64,000 bases of DNA, from positions 3,341,419 to 3,405,418 of the forward strand of contig CM030939.1 of NCBI GenBank assembly GCA_018136815.1, given 5' to 3'. Positions 33,201 to 48,200 of this stretch are shown piece by piece; position 1 is the first letter of the stretch; each line of letters opens with the position of its first letter. This stretch comes from Isochrysis galbana. Lineage: Eukaryota > Haptophyta > Isochrysidales > Isochrysidaceae. A program made the position numbers and the translations under genes. The notes beneath the pieces are model-generated. The model saw only the letters and a program-made list of their open reading frames with translations, was not told the origin of the DNA and ran no database searches.

Positions 33201-36200
33201 CTCAATCCGACCTGCTCCTGAGCCTTCTTCGATTTCTGTGCAGCGAGCTTCTTGGCCCTCACACGGCGCTCGTGCTAGCCCCACTTGTGAAACGGTCGCT
33301 TGCCACACGCCACGTGCGAGCGGTCATGCTACTCCTCCAAATGTTCGAATGGGAGGGCGAGGTCTTCGCCGAGACCCGCAGACACAACTGTGAAATTGCA
33401 GCAGCATTAGCATTGCTTGCCGAAAGAATCCCTTCAGTGCTATCGGAGGAGATGCAAGAAGCTACACTGCGCGCAGGATTCGTCACCCCATTTGCAAGCG
33501 ACTGTCAGTTCTCTGAGCATCTCGCCACCTTCGCGGCTCCGTTGCGATTGCCCGTCCAGCTGTTGAGGTTCTATGCTCACATTGCGACATCGCGTCTCAC
33601 TCGACGCGTCACGAGTCGTGTCAACGAGGAGGCGATGGCTGAGGACGCGATGAGTGCTGACGTGGTCCGCACCACCATTGATGCACTTGCCGGCATTGCC
33701 GCCTCGGGAGCTACCACGCCAGGAGCCACCACTGAGTTTGTTCGATCTCCCCTAACCTTGCCACACGCACAGCTTTTGCTTCTACTGTGGCATTCTCTTG
33801 CACCTAGAACCCGGAGGGACTTAGCAAATCGCTTGGCATCAGCCATTGTGGCCGCAGTCACAGCTGCCGAGTCCACCCATTTGGCCAGCGCGCAGACACC
33901 CGCATCCACCAAAATGGAGGCTACTGCACATGCAACGACAGCCTCGTGGCGCATAGCCACCTTGCGCCTATTGCAGCTTCTGGACTACTTCGTGACGCAC
34001 CCGGGTACCGTGCCCGCACACTTGCCAGCCCAACTGCAAGCACAGCTTTTTACTCAATCAGGCGGGGAGGTGATTGTGCCCGATGCCGTCATCGGCTTCG
34101 ATTTGAAGCGTTTCGATGTCATCAGAGGAGCAGCCAACGCTGTGATAGAGGCGACCGTGCTATGCAGTGCAGACATGTATGAGTTATGCGGACTAGCTGG
34201 AGATGGTGCGGTGTCAGGATATGAAGTTCGCCCAACGGCCGGAGAATTGTCTATTGCTACCATGCATGCTCATCTCATCGACGCCCTTTGGAGCCTGCTG
34301 GGACAAGCGCATGCCTCGGACGTCGTGTCGTCAATGTCACGGCCGAGGGACTCAGCCCAACCCGCCAATCACAAAACGGCCAGTGCCGAAGTCCTGCATC
34401 TGTACCATGTAGCTTGGCGATTGCTCGGTTCTGTACTTGATGTTGCAATCTCTGTACCACCACCAAGCTCATCTCCCTTGAACCACGCATGCACCCTCGG
34501 CCAAGCAATTCATGCCGCACGTCGCGTCTTGTGCGACACCGCCATCTTGCCAACTCATGTACACAGCGGCGCTTGGCTAGCAAGTGCTGCCAAGAGTCTT
34601 CACAACGCGGTCGACGTGACCTTGATTAGCAGTTCAGCTGCTGTCGCCTCTGCACATGCGCTCGCGATCGAGCAGACGCTCACAGCGATGCGCGGCGCTC
34701 CCACCGCCGCTGCAACATTTGCAGCCGAGGTGATAGAGCAGCTGCGCCTCGCCACTGCTGCTACGGCATCTCGCATTGTCCACTTGGGGCGCGCCTCTTC
34801 CGCACTAGAAGGGCGTTGCCCGCTGGTTGAGGCTCTTGTCCGCGCGAGCAATCAGCTGCACACTAGAACTCCCGCCGATTCAGTGGCACCGCCTGCCTCC
34901 TCAGCAGTGGAGTCGCTAATCGGCGGAGAAAATGCATTGCGGAAGACCATCTCGATAGGTTCTCCGAGCGATACGTACCTTCGGTGGGTCAAGTGCTGTG
35001 AGAGTGACTTGTTAACGGCCGAATGCACCACTGGCGAGGAGCGCCTTCTCCGGCTTCTAACGGCCCATCTGGTTGCTCCCGAAATTGAATGTTCAGCTGG
35101 TGGGCATTGTGAACAAGAGCGAGATCCTCACGCGGGTCAGCAGTCGGTGCTGACTGGGAGCGGCCGGATGGATGTAGAATCGTCGGCGGAAGATACTTGG
35201 GAAGAAGCAGCGGAGAGGGCCGCAACTACACGGGGCGCGAGCGAAGAGTCGGGCTCCAGAGAAAGGCGCTTCGCGATCGCGCGACTGCAGCTCACGTTGC
35301 ACAGCCTCCTAAGTGCGTGTGCTGCAACAGCACTTGCTCTGGCTCATCCGGCATCCCCGTTCGCGAAACCATCCAAACCCCCATCTACCATGCTCAATCT
35401 CAAAATCGCCTCAGAGATGACATTACTCGGACAGGAAGCGCTTCAATTTGCCCACGACCCTTGGTTCGGGTTTTGCTCTCAAGTCAGCCGCTCTGCCGCG
35501 GCGGCAGCACTGCCCGATGAGGCGCTTCGATACGTTTGGTCCGACCTGATCCAACTCCGCAAACTCCACGATGTTGCTGCCGCCGATCCTTCGACGTCCA
35601 TCGCTTGGTCAGATGGGGAAGAGTGCAAAAAGTTAGCCCTGTCGCTCGAGATTCAGAAGCTCGAATCATTGCTTGGATGTGGCGCCACTGCAGCTACGGC
35701 GCCCGCACATGCGTTGCTCTTTTTTCGAGGCGTCCAGGACGAAGATCGTCATGCCCCCGCGATTTCTCCTCGACAGCCGATGAAGAATTTGAGCGCATTA
35801 ACGTCGGTTATCGTCGATGATACACAATCCGCTCCACTAGGGGCCCCAGCAGGTCTCGCCTCCTTGCTGAGCGCCGCACCAGCCGGCAACATTCTTGACC
35901 TGCGTGCCGTTGATGTTGCTTTACTTCTGCTGCGAATGGAGCAAGATGTCTCTGTAGATCAGACCGGCAACTTCATGAATAGTCGAGCTCAAGGCGCGGG
36001 TGATACTGCACCATCGTTATCGCCACGCGCGGGATCTCTTGCGCAAGAGACCATCCGATCCGTCCTCTCGCTTGGTGCCCAGGGGCTCGAGTCTTGGGTT
36101 TCGTCCCGATGCACAGCGGCATTTCTCGAGGCGGCAGCAGCGGCGACGAGCTCTTCTCCTGCAGCCCCAACCGCGCCCAATGCTGCTTCACGAGCCCCTT

Positions 36201-39200
36201 TGGATGGAGACAGGCCATTGTGCATGGCTCTTGATCGAGCCCCATATGTTGCAGTTCATAACGCCGGCTTGTCGGTATCACCAAAGCCGACGACCTCTAC
36301 AACGATCGCCCGTGATGTGTGGCTCAAACTGGTCGAACTCTTCCTTCGGCTAGCTGTGGGCCGGGGCGACGGAGCTGACGTGCATGCCACGTTGCAATCT
36401 GCCCTTCGTGATCGGTTGTGGCCCATCCTACAAGCGCACCTAGATAAGGCCTGCCTTGCGCCATGTGCAGCTATTGAGACTTCATCCTCCCCGACGTCCG
36501 ATGTTGATCAAAGCACAGCGAACGTCGACGTGCGCGCGTGCAGCTTAGCGGATGCTGACACGCAATGGGTGGCGTGGGGGAGTGACGCGTTTCGGTTGAT
36601 GCTCTCCATAGCATTTCACGATGCCGAGGGAGCGGGTGGCACGCGTCGTCTTGAAGAGCTTGTGCACCAATCCCTCCGCCTGCTAGACAAAATGAGGGAA
36701 CCCGCTGATGCTCCGTCTGGGCCCGTTTTGGAGATCGCTGCGACGGATTTGACGCAAATGGAGATTGAAGGCACTGTATCCGCCACAACAAGTAGTGGTC
36801 GTAGAGGTGCGCAGTGTGAAGCCGCATGTGCCCTTCTGCGCTTTTTAGGAGAAATCGTATCCGCCTGCGAGGTGGATTCCGATGGAGATGCGCAACCATC
36901 GTCGAAGAACCAAATGCTGCTCGACCCTCCAAGTGGCTTGAGCATGAACACACGCGACGGCCTCGATGCATGTGACAACCAGCGATCGCGCGATTCTCGG
37001 AACAAATTTAGTGCGTCAACCCCTGAGGACAACATTTCTTCTACGATTGCTGACTCGTCAGGTTGTGTGGACATTGATGAGGCTGACGCCGACGTGGGCT
37101 CCCGCAGTGACACCATGGTCTCGCAGGCCATGCGTGCTCGGCAACTGGCGTGCCGCACATGCACGTTCGCGACCACTGGAAGCAATTTCACCGAGCAGCA
37201 CTGGTACTACTGTTACACTTGCGGGCTGACACAGTCAGAAGGATGTTGCTCTGTCTGCATTCGCGTGTGCCACGCAGGGCACGTGGTCTCATACTCGCGC
37301 CGATCTAGATTCTTTTGTGACTGTGGCGCTGGCGGGCTAGAAGCCCGAGGCGTGCGCTGCTTGGCTCTGACACCTCGGTTGCCCGCAGCATCACGCGAGC
37401 AGGCGCAGCACCAACCCACCATTGCAAGTGCGCTACATGTTGCCTCGGACAAGACAACAATCCAACATCAGACGCATCCGAAAATGGCTTCCGGTAACTT
37501 GGAACCCACGGCAACGCTCCCAACTGCACTCCCGCAACCACCGGCTTTGCTCTACGAAAGCCGCATGAGAGTCCTCCGCACCATGGGGGAGGCATCTTTC
37601 GTGCGCGTGGTGTTTTCCGCCTACCGTTGGCTTCGGGATGTAGCAGCGGAGGCGGAGCAGCAGGCTGCGTGTCGGACTTCGACTATCACCGCAGAAGCAG
37701 TTCCTGATCTTTTCCCTCCTGGATCTCAGCCTAAGCCCATTGTAGCAGCTAGTGATCTAGCTGCTACCCGTGCCATAATTCGTCCTGGATCATTCGACAC
37801 CAAGCCACGCTTTGACGCACCGCACGCGCGCGACACTCGTACGTTGGTAGCTGCGGGCGCAATTTCGCGTCAACTTGTCGCGGCGAACGCGGCAGGACTG
37901 CTCATGGTTGTTGAGGGCGAAGGGCTGCATGTGTACGATGGTGCTGCTTCACTTGCACTTTCGCCGCCTCCAAGCAGCTCCCCGTCACCGGCAGTGCCGC
38001 AGCCTGGTTATACTGGTGGTAGTGCGCATCATAGCCATCGCCTTCACACAACGTCGGCTATTCGCACCGCTGCTATCTCAGCGTCAACAGCCTCTTCCAG
38101 TGCGGCGTCGGCTACGAATTCATCGGCTATGAGCAGCAGTGGCACGACTGCGCATAGCGCCGCCATCGGCACGCATCTTGAGCGCTCCACTCTCCGCCTA
38201 CTTTCCAAAATTGTTCTTGGTTTCGAGGCCGTCTCGATCGCCCTTTGCCCTATCGAAGACGGTGAAACGCTCGCCGCATCACCTGCCGCCGCAAGCGCAA
38301 CAGCGCACGTATTCCTTTTAGTTGCCGGTCTGCGTTCATGCATCATTCTTTCCTTAGGCTCGCGAGGTGAGGTGATCTCACGGATCCCGCTGGATGTCAG
38401 TTTGGACTCAATATCCGCAGCGCCCGGCAGCATGCCGCCGGCAATACTGCGCGCGTGCTGGCTTCCTTCTATCCGGACCAACGATTCGCCATCCGGCGGA
38501 GGACCAGGCTGCCTCCCTGCAATTCGCTGCGTTGCGATGCTCACTTCGCAGTGGGTCAAGATTCTTGACGTCTCGAGCGATCGTCCGGTACTGCTCCGAC
38601 ATTATCATCTACTCGATGACAACTTGAAGGACATTGCATTTGCTTCGCTAGCTGCACCCAATCAACTTGCAAGCGGCAACAGCGCGGCATCATCGACGTC
38701 TGATTGCCGCTTAGGAGGGCTGACTATGTTCGTGATGGGTAGCTCGGGCACATTGTACACTCAGGTCCTGAGCTTGCCGCTTGTCACCCAACCAACATCC
38801 CCAAACGTCTCGCCGACCTTACTTACCATTCGATTATCAGTGCCCTCGCACCTGCACGCGCGCGTGGGCTCAACCCTGTACTTCTCGCAAGCTTGCAACT
38901 TGCTCTTCACCTCTTATTCCGATGGGCGAGTGTTTGCGCTCCGCCTGAATACCACTGCTACGGAAGTATCCGATGGTTTCCCGATGCATCCTACTCCACC
39001 AGCGCTACCATCATCAAGCGGTGGTATATCTTCTACTGTCTCAGCGAGTACTCCATCTGCTGCCGCGCATGCTGATCCCGCTATGAACCATGGCCTGGCA
39101 CCGGCAGCAAGTGCTTCAGCCGCGGCGCCAGCCTTTTCGTCAGCGACGCCGTGGCGAATGGTGCCACACTCGCACTGGCAAGATGTCCCAGGATGCCCCG

Positions 39201-42200
39201 GCTTGCTGCTCGCTGCGTGCCGCAAAACTCTACAAGCGATGCTCTTGTGCGTCACAGCAACATCCGTGGACGTTCAGCCGCTCCGCCCATCCGGGCGTGT
39301 GGAAGGTCTCGTCGCCTCACTCGTATCCACCTTTGGGACCTCACCGTCCGCCTCGAATGGTGGTGTTGTCCCAGTCTCGATATGGGCTTTGCATGACGAC
39401 GGTTCCCTTGTCTGCCACCAGCCAACACGTCCACCTTTAGATTCCACTACTGCGCGAGCAGCCGCTTTGCGAGCCGCCCTACACACCGCCTTTTCGCGCC
39501 GCACCCCTCAAGGAACACGTCTTTCTTTTCCCGTAGACGCGTTTGAACGGGGTGCGTGTATCACTTCCGCAGCTGAGATCACGCTCGCCTTGGATGCATC
39601 GTTCCCGGCGCTCGCCGCACAATCTGCCATGCGCGATGCCACAATCGGCACAGGAAATACAGGTAGTGGGATTGCTACAGCGGAATCGGAGAGGCTCAAG
39701 GCGTGCCTCTCCGCGGCTTCGGACGAGCACTTGAGTGGCTCAGCACAAGGCGGAGGAGGATTGACGATCTGCGTGACGAACTCGTCACCTACGCTAGTGC
39801 CCACTGGTGTGCGAGTGCTAGTCGGGGCTACGCACCCACAGAGGGTGCCTGCGTCGATCACCATCTTCAACCGCACCATTCCCACGATCGCGCGAGAGCG
39901 TCGGTGGTATGACCTACCTTTCACCAAGGCCGAAAGTGTGGCAGGCCTGCTCAACTTCACCGTCACCTTCTCTGCCGTTCACCCATTGGAACGCTCTGAC
40001 CATGGAGCCCAAGATCGAAACCTTTCACCTGTATTGAATGCCTTCGAAGTCTTCGGCATAAGCAAGTCCGAGTTCGGACTCGATGCGATCACTCGCGCGC
40101 TTGAGGTCAAGCATCTACCTCCTTCTCCCGACGAAAGACTTACCTCGGCCGGAGCGCCACCAAGGCTGATGAGCGCCCTCGAAACGGCGCTCGCTCAACT
40201 TCGCGTATTTCATATTGCCGCTGCAGTCGGGGCAGCACCTGCCACCAATATCGTTCCGACGACCGTTGGCCTTGGCGCCCCAGAACGAGAACAAATGCTC
40301 GACTACCTTCCACGCACCTTGTTGCCCCACGGTTGCTTCTCTAGTTTACGCAAACCTACCAAAGCTCTTTTGCGAATCCTTGAGCCCCGCGGCGCAATAT
40401 ATCATGAAGTTAAGGATCGAGCAATGCTTCGTCACTCTCACGCCGTCGTGAGCCTTCTCGCACAAATGCCTAGAATCCGCAATGAGCAACGCCCCGATGT
40501 TGCGTTGCGTCTAACTCGGGAACCAGCTGCGGCGCCCGCAACCGAGGGCGGCTTACCGGCTTTGTTGCCTGGTCTTTGCAAGATATTGCGCAAACGACCA
40601 CATGGGTTCCTGCAGTTTCTCCGCGACGAACCTGAGTTCTTGACGCGCCTATGTGCTGCGGCACAAGCGATGCAGGCTGATGCTTATCCAATCGGTGGCA
40701 GTTCCGCCAGCAGTGTTCGACAGTCGGTACGACAGGCATATCAGTCGGTCGTGCACATTTTGCTCACGTGCGCCTCTCATTTGGTGGGCACACCACCTAT
40801 CGATGGGCCCCTTGTGGATAACGCGGAAGTACAAGCTCCATCGTCCTTGTCTCTTGATGCTCTGAGACCGCTCTTTGAGCATCTCATTGGTCTCCTACTC
40901 AGCTCGACGGAAGCTGTGCGTATTATCATCGCTGCCGCCGTTTCACGCGCGCTCCTGGCGCCGCCTAACTCAAATGGCCTAGGCGGTAACACTGCAGGCT
41001 CGACTCGTGTCATGGGATGGGGGCGAACGAGCACGCCAGCAGAAGCGGCTCCAAGTGGGCAACTAGCAATAGCGGATGATTTGCTCCACGCCCAAGAAGA
41101 AGCGCTATCTGTTCTCGGCACAAGCAACGGTGGCGGAGGAGCTTATCGCGATCTAGATGTAGAGGAAGCCGACGAGGAGGAGGAGGAGGAAGTGGGCGGG
41201 GAGGATGGGGAAGAAGAGGAGGAAGGATTTCTGGTGGATCCTGCTGATACGATGGATGAAGAAGGCGGCGAGGAGGAGGAAGACCTTGGCATTTCGTTGG
41301 CCATGGACATTGATGGTGCACCTGAAAGCCGCGGAGGTCCTGCGCATGAGTTGGAGGCCGAGGATCAAGACGGTGTCTCCGATGGTGGTGAGGGCGAGGA
41401 GGAAGCAATGCTCGCCATGGCGCTTGCAATGAGTCTTCAACAGGCAAGACAAGACGGTGTGCTCAATGAGGGCGACGTCCCGGCCTCTGCTACATGCGAG
41501 AGTGCATCTCCGACGTCCATGCCTCCCGACGCTGAGGCTGCGGCGTTGGAAAGCGCGCGTGCCGCGCGGCGTCGGCAGCGATACCTCGTACATTGTATAC
41601 GAACACTGCTCCTCGAGTATCTGCCGAATCTTACCGGCCGCCCGGGCATCACCTGCATACCTTTCATGCAGCTACTACTCCAGCTTAGTAGCACGAGTAG
41701 TAAATTCTCTGATTTCAATCCAGCTACGGCTCCTGCGCTCTCGCAGACGCTTTCTCCCTTAGTTGTGGCAAATTCGGTGGCAGTTGATGACACCGAGCAG
41801 GCCATCTCGTGGGGTCGCACGATTGGCGATATGTTGAGCGACCAACTTGCTACTCTACGTTCCTTAGATCTCAGCTGCCGGAGCATCGAGATGGAACAAG
41901 CCATCCTAAAGATTCTTTTGCTATGCCTCCTACTTCACAACGAGAAGCGTTCTGCATCACTTGGGACCTTGACAACTCCGCGAGTTGCGACCCTGGCCGG
42001 TTCCTCCGTTGCTGGACCTGCGGCAACTGAGGCCTCGGCCACTGCGTCCGAGACTCACATCGCAAGCGCGATGCCGTCTGCCTTGGCTTCTCGGCTGATG
42101 GCGAGAGGCATATGTTCCCTTCTTCATAATCTCACTCATGGACTCTATGTGCACTTCACAGCTGAGGGGCCCCACATAAATGATGACGATGCAATCACAA

Positions 42201-45200
42201 ACGTAGTTGCCTCAACGGCGCCAAGCGCTTCTAGGCAACACATGCCCGTACATCGCTCACGCACGGCACGTCATGCGGCCAACCTTCATGCTGGCACTTC
42301 CCCACACTCGTCGCGAATCCTTGCACCTTTCTTCTCAGACGCATACGGTAAAGCTCACCAGCATGATTTGTTCGAGGAAGCGAATCAACTTCTCCTCGAT
42401 GCGGTTCTCCGCCTAGGACAACGCCTCGTGCAACGTGGTGTGCCTACTTCTGCCTTCAAAGCCGGCCAAGGAATCGAGTCGACCCCTATAAGTTGGAGTT
42501 CGCTGCTCTGCCGCATCATCCACTCTCCATCTCTCTCTTTCGCGCGCAAGCAGGCAAAGAAGCTCCTCCACGTGATGTGCGGGTCGAAAACAGCTTACGC
42601 TGAGGTGCGCGACCGTGGTCTCGCATCCCTTGAACTCGACAACGTGAGACGGATCCTAGGGGTGTCAGCAGCGTCACCTCGACGACCGGATGGAGGCAGC
42701 GAGCAATCGTTGGAGCATGGATACCTGTGGGATAGTGGACACGACCTGCCGCCGCCACCGCTCACGTACGAGTCGCAGCTTGAACTTTCCGCATCCCTTC
42801 GGAAGTTGCATGAAGCCGCCTCTGCACAGCCCATGAATTGGGTACGTTTCTGTGCTGGTGACGATGGAATGACGGATAGTCTACTGCCGACAGCTGGCCA
42901 AGAGACGCTTGCGTTTCTACTGCGTGTTGCTTTCGTGCTTCGTGCGGACGCCTCGCTGATCTACGTGATGAAACTTCTTGTGCTCGCCCTAGGAATGCCG
43001 GTGCCCAATACGGATACTAAGGCATCTCATACATCAGCGTCAACGGCACGCGTGCACCCAGGTCCAGACGTCGGATCGCTTCTCCGTGGTATTCCACTTG
43101 TCCACTTTGTACGTGTATTTGCTCTGCGCGCCTCTGTCGCCGGTGTAAGGTCGGAGGCATGCTCCGTAATGCGTGCACTTTGGGCACGAGCACAGCAGTC
43201 GGCTGATAAGCTCGCCCTTTTCGCTGCCGTCGCGACGGCGCTACCTTCCTTTCCACTTCACGGGGCTGCTTGCCATGAACTCATGGAATTCCTAGGAGAT
43301 ATCCTGCTCTCATCGGATTCTTCACTGAGCACATCCCCCGGATCGGCGTCCATTTCCCCGTCCGGGCAGTGTCCGTCACCTCTTTCGCCCGCTACCATTC
43401 GCGAGGTGTTGTATGCGCTTGTGCGCTCTTTCCGAGAGCAAATTGCTCTTCTCCAGGTGCATCCGAACGCACAGGTGTACGCCGCCTTGGGTGGGCTAAT
43501 CGAACTTGACGCGCATCATCTCGAGTCTGTGTCTTGCCTCGCCGCTAGCCGACCCGAGAGTACTCCAACCCTCGCCAAGCTTGAGACGTTGCGCGCCGAA
43601 ACCAAATTTTCGGAGTCTTGCCAGTTGGTGCAATTGTCTGCCTGCCAGTCTTTGCACGGTGGCGCCGTACGCATCATTGAAGCCCGCCGATCAATGATTG
43701 TTTCGTGCATTCGCTTGTACGTCAACAATCAACCTGTTTCAGACATTGGTGAGTTGAAGAATCAGTGGGGGCGCTGGAAACGTGTCAAGTCCCTGCACAT
43801 CGCACCGGGTCAGACCGACGTGCGCTTCGACTTTGCGGTACCGGTTGTCGCTACTAACGTACTAATTGAGTACGCTGCATTTCATGAGAATCCTGCGGGC
43901 CACCCGGAGAAATTGTTGTGTCCGCGCTGTTCTCGCTCCGTTGCAGATCGGCACGGCATCTGCAAGCACTGTGGCGACAACGCATACCAATGCCGTCATT
44001 GTCGGAACATAAATTATGAGAAGCTCGATGCTTATCTATGCAATGAGTGCGGCTTCTGCAAGCACGCCCGTTTTCAATGGTCCTTTTCGGTCCAACCCTC
44101 GTTTGCTGTTGAGCCGATATCCTCAGAGGCAGATCGCGCGCGGCTACAATCTCTCATCGACGCCGAGCTTCGTGCTGCAAACCGCAGATTGGAACAGCTC
44201 GACACACACCGACGGGCGATCACTCGGCTTCTAGCATCACCACACGACCCCCTCGTCCCGAACGAGCTGAGCGGCGCGGTCGCGATTCCGGGCGCAAGCA
44301 GAGGTAGTGCGACAGCAAGCGGTGTGAATGCAAACAGCATCACAACTAGCGGGGGCACCGCGGCGAGTGCTGCGTCATCTTCTAGTGCCGCTGGTGATGC
44401 CCTCATGGCAGTATTACCAAATACGGCGGCGGCGCTGCAGCTGAAGCCTCGACTGTATCTCGCAGCCACTCTGTACGCCAAGGAAGCGCAAGCTTCGCAT
44501 GACGCCCTCTTCCGATCGGCCCAAACTCTACAGGCTGCACGCGCGGAGCTCCTGCGATATGTCACTACTGGAGATGCCGGCGCCGACGTCAGGGCCGTGG
44601 CAGACCAGACGGCCATGGAGGTGGAAGGAGAAGGCTCTTACAGCACCTTGGAGTCGCAGCTTATCCGGGACTCTGCTTCGCCTCCGCAGTCAATCATACG
44701 GAATTGTCGCTACGACTCGGGCTCCGCCTTTGTTCTTGAAGTGCTTTCTCTGTTTGAGCGCCTTTGCGATGGCTCTTATGCAATGCGAGACGAGCTCCTC
44801 GCACAACGAATCGATGAGGAACTCCTTCGCTCTTGTCTTACAAATGCGCCACGCCGAACGCAGGCGCGTGCAGTCCGCCTGCTTTGCTTGTTGAGTCGTG
44901 ATAACGCTGTAGCCACCAAAAGGCTCAACAGCGAGCTTGGTCGAAGGCTCGAGTTGTGCGTTACCATGCACGAGTTTTTGCCGCATGAGCGACTTCTTGA
45001 GGTAGAAGTTGGTCTGCTATGTCAGCTTTGTCGTCTGCAGGATAGTCTATGGCCCGAGAGACTTGCCTTTATGTTCCGAGTGCTTGCGCGTGGGGTTGAA
45101 CACCTCGATTCCTCGCACATCTGTCGCCGATTGCTGCTCCCGTGCTTGCTACTTGTCATAGAAATCGTGAAGGGTGACGAGAGCCCTGCGCATAGTGCGA

Positions 45201-48200
45201 GAAACCCGTTTGGATCGCCAAGTGCTGACAGGGCGCAACGTGTACCCGCCATCGATTTCGGCCCCTGGCTTTGCCGACCTCAAATTGAATTTGCTCGCTG
45301 GAAGGAGGAAGTATCAGGAGGAAGCGCGACGTCTACAACGGAATCTAGAGCTGAGAAGTCAGCACTTCGTCTAGGTCGTCTCTGGCGCGCCCGTGCTGCA
45401 AGTCGCACAACCAAGCTGTCTCAGCCGTCAGCGCTCCGCAATTGGCTATGCGAGCTCTTACTCTGTGTGCCGTCCCCAGATGTCCGCGAGGCGGGCAGCG
45501 CGTTGCTGTTGCGTCTTGCCGACCCGGGATGCTGCGATGCCAACGACTCATCCGGACTGCAAATCGCGGACGCGCTTATGCTGTCGTACCTTCCGCGCGC
45601 TGTCGAATCTGGCGCTGCAACCTCATCTGAGTTCTTCAAAGCGTTGGCTACACTACTCCTACCTGAAAGCCGACGTCTCTATCTAGTTGCACGTGGATGT
45701 CTCAGCCTACTCTGCCAGCTCATTGATGCCGAGGCGGCACGCATGCATGAAGAAGAAGCAGCCGGTGCTGGAGCACCTGTCGACCTTGCCCAAGGACGTG
45801 TGCTTCGTAATCTTGTTGAGTTGCTTGCTTCCTTACTTGGACTAAAGACGGTGCGCGCGCGTCTTCGTCGCGAAGCCCGTTTACCGACTCTCTTGCACGC
45901 TCTACTCATCACTCGAGGACTTGTGATGCAGCGCACGTGTCATACTGAGGAAGCTGCGTTGCGACTTGAAACTCTCCTGTCTTCATTGCACGACGAGAGC
46001 GAGGACCAGCGCTCAGTGTACATCGCATCGTGTGTCGCTGCAATGCGAGAACATGCGGGCGGGGCTGCGGTGGTAGACGCCGAGCGCCTAGCTGCATCTG
46101 TGAGCACTCCCGACGCCGCTGCACCCGACCCATATCCGCACGCCACCCTCCAAGCTACTGCCACGCGACTACCTGATGCGCGAGCCCTCACCTTCATCTT
46201 GGCGCAGCTCTGTGGCCTCGTGTGCCCTGAGCGCCCCGAGCCGGACTATGCGTTGCAGCTCAATAAGGCCCCGACACAAGAGGAGTTCATTCGCGGCGCT
46301 ATGCTAAAGAATCCGTACACCAGCCGCAGCATCGGCCCGCTGATGCGGGACGTAAAAAATCGCATATGCCGCGATCTCGATATGCACGGGCTCATCGAGG
46401 ACGACAACGGGATGGAGCTGCTTGTCGCTGGATCCATCATAAAGCTCGACCTTCCCGTGGCGGCAGTCTACGAGCAAGTATGGGTTCAGTCAGCTGCTGC
46501 GCAAGCACTCGCACACGGTAGTACTACGAGTGGTAATGGTCCGGCTCCTGGCTCGAATGGTGCGGTGGCGGCTGGAACGTCCCGCGCGTCTACACCACCA
46601 ATGGTGGTAGTTTATCGGTTGCAAGGCCTGGATGGCGAGGCAACTGAGCCAATAGTTGAAACGTTGGGTGAGGAGCAGGGCGAGGACCTCGACCCCGAGA
46701 CCGAATTTGCCCTCTCGGCGGTAGTCGGTGACGAAGGCGGACTAGAGTTGCTTGTAGCTCTTCTAAAACGAATGGGAGTACCGCGTGCTGGCGCCCAACG
46801 CGAGTGTGCCTCGTTCGTCTTCAGATTACTTCTAGCTTGCTGCCGCATTCGCACCAATCGTCGACGCGTCCTCTCCATTGGCGGCATACGACAACTACTC
46901 CGTCTCTTGCCACAAGCACTTGCCTCGCAAGAAACCGAAGGCATGGCTCTTCAACTCTTGCAGACTGCCGGTGCGTTGTTGGAAGAGGAAGCCCGCACAG
47001 GTGGGGCCATCGCGGGAGCACTTTGGCAAAGCAGCTTTCTGTCTACAAATGCGCCCGTGTCGATGGACGTGGAAGGCGCCGATTGCGCTCGTGTCGACGA
47101 AGACGTCGAATGGGAAGGGTTTGTCGATCACTTGTTGAACGGCATCGAACGAATTCGCCGACGCGGCGATTCGACGAGCGACGTGGGTTCGGCAGAAGGC
47201 GGCGACGGCATCGACGATTCAAATGCGGGCTGCGATCCCTCCAAAGGACTCTGTCGGGCCATCACGCGCGTCCTTCCCCTGGTGTCGCGCGGCCACCCAC
47301 ATCTTGTAAGGCGGATCTACGCGCACTTCTCACCGTATGCTGATTTTGGCGCGTACGACGCTGCGAATGGCTCTGCTGCTGCGCGCCATGCTTTCATGCT
47401 TAGCTGCTTAGCCAATATTTTGTCCGATCCTTCTAAGCGTGATGATATCGCAGCGGGAGGCGAGGCTATTGCCGCTGCGTCGGCAGCTGCTGCGTTGAAA
47501 GAGGAGGCAGTATCGGCGGGCCTTGCGGCAGCTGGAGCTGCATATTTGGTGCGTAATTTTCCTTCCGAGAAAGGAGGCGCCTCGCAAGCGAGGTGGGCAG
47601 CAGCGCTCGGGCGTCCAGCGGTGGCCCATGTACTGCAGCTATTGGTGCCGCTCGCCCGCGGCGCCACTTCCACAGGCGCGCACGATGCTCTTCTTGCTCC
47701 CGAAGTGATGCTGCGGGTGCATACATTGGAGCGACAGTCGTCGTCGGCCGCCAAGGCCATTGGGACATGGGCCGAGGCGCTTCTTGAGGCCTTGCGAGAG
47801 GCGGGACAAGCGGCCAGGGTTGACGAGCTCAGGCGTTCCACTCTCGCCTCAAAACGGAAGGCGGCTCTTGACAAGCGACAACGCATCCTGTCCTCTATGG
47901 GCATGGCTCAGGCTCCTGCCGCCGAAAGCTCAAGCCTCGAGAATGGAGTCGCGAGTGGAGAGCGCAGTGTAGGCTCGGGGAAAAGGAGAGTCATTCTGTC
48001 ACAAGCACATGCTGCGATGATGGAAGAGCTCCAGGAAGAGTCCGGCCATATTTGCGTTGTGTGCGGCGAAGGGGAGGCCTATCGTCCGGGCGAACCCCTT
48101 GGGGTCTACGTCTTCACCAAACGCGTGCCTTTGCCACCACCATTCGTGCTACCTGATGGCGGCAGCGCAACACCTGCAGCAGCGCGTCTACACGGAGCCG